This document shows, piece by piece, positions 60,571 through 64,000 of a stretch of DNA of 64,000 nucleotides. The DNA comes from Struthidea cinerea (Eukaryota > Chordata > Aves > Passeriformes > Corcoracidae). The position numbers and the translations under genes are program-made. Within the stretch, counting starts at the first letter, position 1. Every line of letters begins with the position of its first letter. Location: contig VZTI01005310.1 in NCBI GenBank assembly GCA_013397865.1, forward strand, positions 977,394-1,041,393, read 5' to 3'. Under the pieces are notes generated by a model. The model saw nothing but the letters and a program-made list of their open reading frames with translations. It made no database searches and had not been told where the DNA came from.

Positions 60571-62449
60571 ATCCTGGTGCAAATCTTTCATTTCCATACA
60601 AGAACAACCAAACCAGCAGGAATGACCTTTGTACCAACAGTATTTTAATTTTATTAAGGCATTTCTGTTAAAAAAGTACAAACTTTGTGCACAGGTAATG
60701 CCTGGAGGCAGCTTTTGTGTGGGATAAGTGTGTGGGGGGGGCTGGTAGGAGAAAAGATGGAGTTGTACTGGAGCTGTACTGGTTTTCCTGGCCCCTTTTT
60801 GGAGAGCTGGGTTGTAGGTTTTAAAACACAAGAAAATTTTCCAAGACTGGGTCCCATTCTCTGAAAGTTGATTTTTCCCAGATCTTCCCAGTTGCTTTTT
60901 GGGGGAAGGAGCACAGAAAACCCTGAGACCTCGGAGTTACTGATTCAATCCCAGATCTGAAATTCCGGGAAGGTCAGCACAGCTTCTCAGTCCAGAAACT
61001 CCTCACCTCATTCCCATCTCCTCATTCAGCTGGAATGGCCCATCCAAGCCATGTCTGATTTTGGCTGTAAAGGTATCAATTTGTTCAGGTTTGGGGAACC
61101 AGTCCCTGGCCCAGCTGTTGGGGGCTGGGGATTGGTGCCTTTTGCTCAGCTGGATAGAGTCCAAACCCTTGGATTCTTCCATCCAGGAGCGTTGGGAATA
61201 GCCCTGCAGAGCACAGGAGTGTGGCAGCCTTGCAAACAGGATTTCTAAAGGGGTTACAAAGGATTAGGACGAGTTGCTGAGATTTGGGCATCTTTACCAG
61301 GCCTCTTGCTGGCAGAGGGTTCATTGGTGTAGAAGAGTCTTCTATGGAACCAAGAGATTTTTCCAGAGGCAGCAGGGAAATTCCTTTTACAAGCCCCAAA
61401 CCAGGCTGCTTTGTTATAATCTCATTGTGGAAGTCTGCTGGTGGCTCTTTAATAACCCCCAGCTCCCTTCCCAAGGGGTGACACTGCTGAAGGAAGTGTT
61501 ACAGCTCTCAGGGACTCCTTCCCAGAGACTTTCCAGAGATAATTACCTCAGCAGGAATTGAATCCAAACAAATGCACTTTCCCCCTTGTTTCAGCAGCTT
61601 CAGAGCCTGCACTCGCCTCCCTCTCTTTTGACAAGTACATTTTTTCCTGGATTTTTAGAGACATTAAAACAATGAGCTGCAAAGATTTCTTTTCTAAAAG
61701 GTTTATTTTTGATTATTGGGTTCATCTTCTTGCCAGAGTTCTTGGACCTTTTAGTTCTGGTTGGTTTCAGCAATTCTTCATTTCTTTCCATCGCAAAAAG
61801 AAAAACAGAAGAAGTCAAGTGCTCATTAAATTGTGTTGTTTTTTATTTGCTCCAACAGAGGAGTATTTTCAGACAAAAAGAACCTCACCAAGGTTTTAAA
61901 TCTTTAGATTCAGTTTTCTATTCAAAGAATTATCCACGTGTTAGGATACTCAAGGAATAAAAATCTGGCAAGTGGGATGTAGCCTCAATGTAAATGAGAT
62001 TGGTTTCTATTTCTTCTCCTTCTTCTCTCCACGCTGATTTAAGCAAATGTTGCCGTTATTTTTCATTACATGATTGTTTTGGGTTTGACCAATGTGAGGG
62101 GGAAAAACCCACAAACCCAAGCTGGAACAGGAATTCTATTTGAGATAAATAACACCATAAAGACGGTGCAAAAAGATAAATGTTACTATTCCATTTAATA
62201 GTATGGTATTAAGTATATTCCCTTTACTGTGCTACATAAGTCTTTTGTATATTCTGTATTTACTGACCTCTTCTACCAACTTTTTATTTGTTTGGCTTAT
62301 ACTTTCAGGTGCCAGTTGTTTATGATCACCCCCTAATTAGAAATTTACACTTCTCTGCAGTTGCAGTTATGGCTTCAGGACGGTTCTCCGCTGCTGGAAA
62401 TTGTCACTGTTGCAGTGAAGGCCAATCTTTGGTCTGGGGTTATGGTGAG
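60571..62449. other. Non-coding DNA upstream of the LTR
   Basis: Open frames of up to 129 codons (minus, 61085-61474) are unrecognisable. The last few hundred bases (61960-62320) are AT-rich. No retroviral internal region (gag, pol, env) or primer-binding site is seen here, which supports the adjacent LTR being solitary. Confidence 0.5.
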
Positions 62450-62517
62450 TGTCAGGGAAATTAATCCACCAACACCAGAGGTTTAAGTCCAAAAAGGAGA
62501 CAGGGGAGTCCTGTTAC

Positions 62518-62600
62518 TTTATTTGAATAAAGGGAGAGGCCATGGGCCATTTCCCTGGGGTCTCTCAAGTTGTTGGAGGATGCAGCCTCCTTTTTATCCC
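62518..62600 (-). promoter_or_regulatory. Putative LTR core promoter and poly(A) signal
   Basis: On the minus strand, TATA-like GGGATAAAAA (62591-62600) lies about 70 bp before AATAAA (62518-62523). That order and spacing fit a short R region in an avian LTR. Activity is inferred only from position. Confidence 0.4.
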
Positions 62601-62720
62601 AATTTCCCGGCCGCATTTCCCTCTCTCTTTCCCACTGGCTGAGGTCCTTGAGAGGTACAGACTGCCCGAATCCCCTAATACAGACCCCTTCTAATGGATA
62701 CCCCCCTTTTCCTTTTCCAA

Positions 62721-62932
62721 TGGAATTTATGGTTCTTCCCATTGCTTCTTTTGTCTCTCAGTGTCTATCTTTACCTATCAGCAAACCCACAGTTTGTAAA
62801 GACAAATCCCTCTCACTCCTTTCAACAATCCGTGGAATTCCTCCCATTGTTTCTTTCACCTCTTAGTATCTAGCTTTTATCTATCAGCGGACCCACAGTT
62901 TGTTTTTAAAGACAAATCTATCTCCTTTCATG
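62721..62932 (-). repeat. ~100-bp tandem duplication inside the LTR U3
   Basis: Copy A (62721-62823) and copy B (62833-62932) share the order of words tggaatt, cccattg..tctttt, ctatca gc, acccacagtttgt, aaagacaaatc and the ctcctttca/cactccttt end. They differ by scattered substitutions and small indels, including an 8-bp shortening near the start of copy B. Direct repeats in U3 are typical of retroviral enhancers. Confidence 0.85.
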
Positions 62933-62967
62933 AGGATCTGGCAGGTTTGTGTCTGCACCTTTCTACA

Positions 62968-63203
62968 GGGTGAAATTAGAAGGGATTCAGGTTTTTTTCT
63001 CTACTTCCTTAGGCAGAGCCCACAGATATTCCTGCAGCGCACAGGCAGCAGGGGAAGTTCTACGGGAGTATATTTTAAATAAAACCTCAAGGAATAGCTC
63101 CGAGTTGAGTCCTGAGCTGTTCAGCAGCTGTGGAATTGCAGAACAGAGTTTGAATCATTTCTCTGTGACCAACCAGGAACTCAAATCCCACCTTCTGAAT
63201 CCC
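62968..63203. other. Non-coding spacer between LTR and CR1 fragment
   Basis: Short mixed-composition sequence. It is crossed by a 178-codon plus frame (62949-63485) that begins inside the LTR end and runs through a CR1 fragment, so I do not regard that frame as a gene. Confidence 0.5.
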
Positions 63204-63350
63204 ATTCATGGAATGGTTTTAAAATGGACCTTCATGGCTATCCAGTTCCAAACCCCCACTGTGGGCAGTGACATTTTCCACTGGACCAGGTTGCTCAGAG
63301 CCATATCCAACCTGTGCTTCCCAGTGTCCCATCCCGCAGGAGCTGTCCCC
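63204..63350 (-). mobile_element. CR1 LINE 3'-end fragment (diverged)
   Basis: This is the reverse complement of the CR1 tail with many changes: 'cattcatggaatggtttt', 'aaaatggaccttcatggc', 'tatccagttccaaaccccca', 'ctgtgggcagtgacattttc', 'cactggaccaggttgctcag', 'agccatatccaacctg', 'cccatcccgcaggagctg'. It is recognisable for about 145 bp and is the most diverged of the clear copies. Confidence 0.85.
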
Positions 63351-64000
63351 ATCTCTATTTCCCATTGTTCTTTGTCTTTTTCGTGGATTGAGCCAAATTT
63401 TGGATCTACATTTTGTGCTCTAAGCTTCCATTGTCACCTGGGCTTTGTGGCCAGCTGGATCTCACTCGCGCTGAGCTGGGGATAAGCAGCTTAGCCTGGA
63501 GCAGTAATTGAATCAAAGCCAAATTCCCAGGCCCAGAAGGTTCATCCCTATTTAAACAAAGAGATGCAGCAATGCCTCTGGATCTGAGCTGAGGAGGAGA
63601 AAGAGTCCTTTGAAATTGAATCCAGCAGGGAGATTGTGTCTCCTTACAACTTGTGAGTTTTCCAGTAAATGTGTTTTTGTCATGATGGCTCATAAAAGTG
63701 CTTTAGGGATCAGTCTGGAAGACTCGAGGAGAATAAATCTCTCATCACCACCTCAGCAGGGCAAGTTTTCGCCTTCAGTGGCCACTTTTAGTCATCCTAA
63801 TTTTCCAGCAGAATTGAATTTATCTCCTGAGGAGATAAAAATCTGCATTCGGCCCAGCACCTCTCCCCATGGAAAATCCTGACCTCGATGCCTTTGCTTT
63901 GGAGGTGAAAACTGCAGAGAGAATGAGCAAGGAAAGAGGAATAACTCTGGGGTTTTGTCTCCTAGCAAGGAAATTGAAATAACCGAGCGATTTTGTCTCC
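63351..64000. other. Non-coding DNA to window end
   Basis: Open frames reach 95 codons and are unrecognisable. No repeat family, RNA gene or dyad stands out. The window ends without any feature obviously running off the edge. Confidence 0.5.

Larger units (their letters stand above)
62450..62967 (-). mobile_element. Solitary endogenous retrovirus LTR (reverse orientation)
   Basis: Read on the minus strand, the segment starts TGTAGAAAGG and ends CCCTGACA, giving the TG...CA termini of a retroviral LTR of about 518 bp. In that orientation it has a duplicated block near the 5' side (U3), a TATA-like GGGATAAAAA at 62591-62600, and an AATAAA signal at 62518-62523 before the 3' end. The word ggtga flanks the element one base outside each terminus (62444-62448 and 62969-62973) and could be a 5-bp target-site duplication. 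The sequence looks familiar as a finch-type ERV LTR, but the class is uncertain. No internal viral genes are present on either side. Confidence 0.72.

Noticed and set aside
62949..63485. 178-codon plus-strand frame
   Set aside because: It starts in the LTR terminus and runs antisense through a CR1 fragment. No recognisable domain.
1..64000. tRNA genes, rRNA, CRISPR arrays, prokaryotic operons, phage or plasmid modules
   Set aside because: No B-box-like GGTTCGAATCC, no regularly spaced repeats, and no gene-dense coding. The CR1 tails identify bird nuclear DNA.
62000..64000. Full-length endogenous retrovirus around the LTR
   Set aside because: No second LTR and no gag, pol or env-like frame on either side; only a solitary LTR is supported.

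Overview
The window looks like vertebrate, almost certainly avian, nuclear DNA, and most likely passerine. The main evidence is a set of short, 5'-truncated CR1 LINE 3' ends. They carry the bird-typical tail: a 'ccttccaacccaaaccatt' core followed by degenerate ATTCYRTG octamers. A second line of evidence is one reverse-oriented LTR near 62.5-63.0 kb. From memory its sequence looks like finch-type endogenous retrovirus LTRs; I could not search it. There is no bacterial-style gene packing, no CRISPR array and no operon.

I see no protein-coding gene that I can support. The longest open frames (206, 178, 174, 155, 153, 149 and 146 codons) have no domain I recognise. Several overlap CR1 sequence or simple repeats. 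None has convincing exon structure. The window reads as intergenic or deep-intronic DNA.

Layout. 1-3.2 kb: AT-rich DNA with two old CR1 fragments. 3.2-20 kb: about 16.7 kb with no CR1 that I can recognise. It contains several AT-rich, TAAT-rich blocks that resemble conserved non-coding elements (CNE-like; not tested by alignment), plus a perfect 16-bp double E-box palindrome. 20-23.2 kb: two minus-strand CR1 fragments. 23.2-46.2 kb: another long CR1-free stretch with small tandem duplications, AT-rich low-complexity tracts, and a compound (GGGAAA)n/(GGAAA)n array broken by an N gap. 46.2-46.5 kb: the best-preserved CR1 copy. 46.5-53.5 kb: a CNE-like segment at about 47.9-49.6 kb with NFI-like dyads and two stem-loops, one of them 71 nt and pre-miRNA-like in shape. 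53.5-64 kb: more CR1 fragments, a second N gap in a poly-T tract, and the LTR, whose putative U3 holds a ~100-bp tandem duplication.

The most useful leads are the stem-loop/NFI cluster at 48.1-49.6 kb, the LTR with its internal duplication, the G-quadruplex-capable array, and the two long CR1-free intervals. I did not find an obvious new gene system. All conservation statements are impressions from sequence texture and would need alignment to other birds and mammals.
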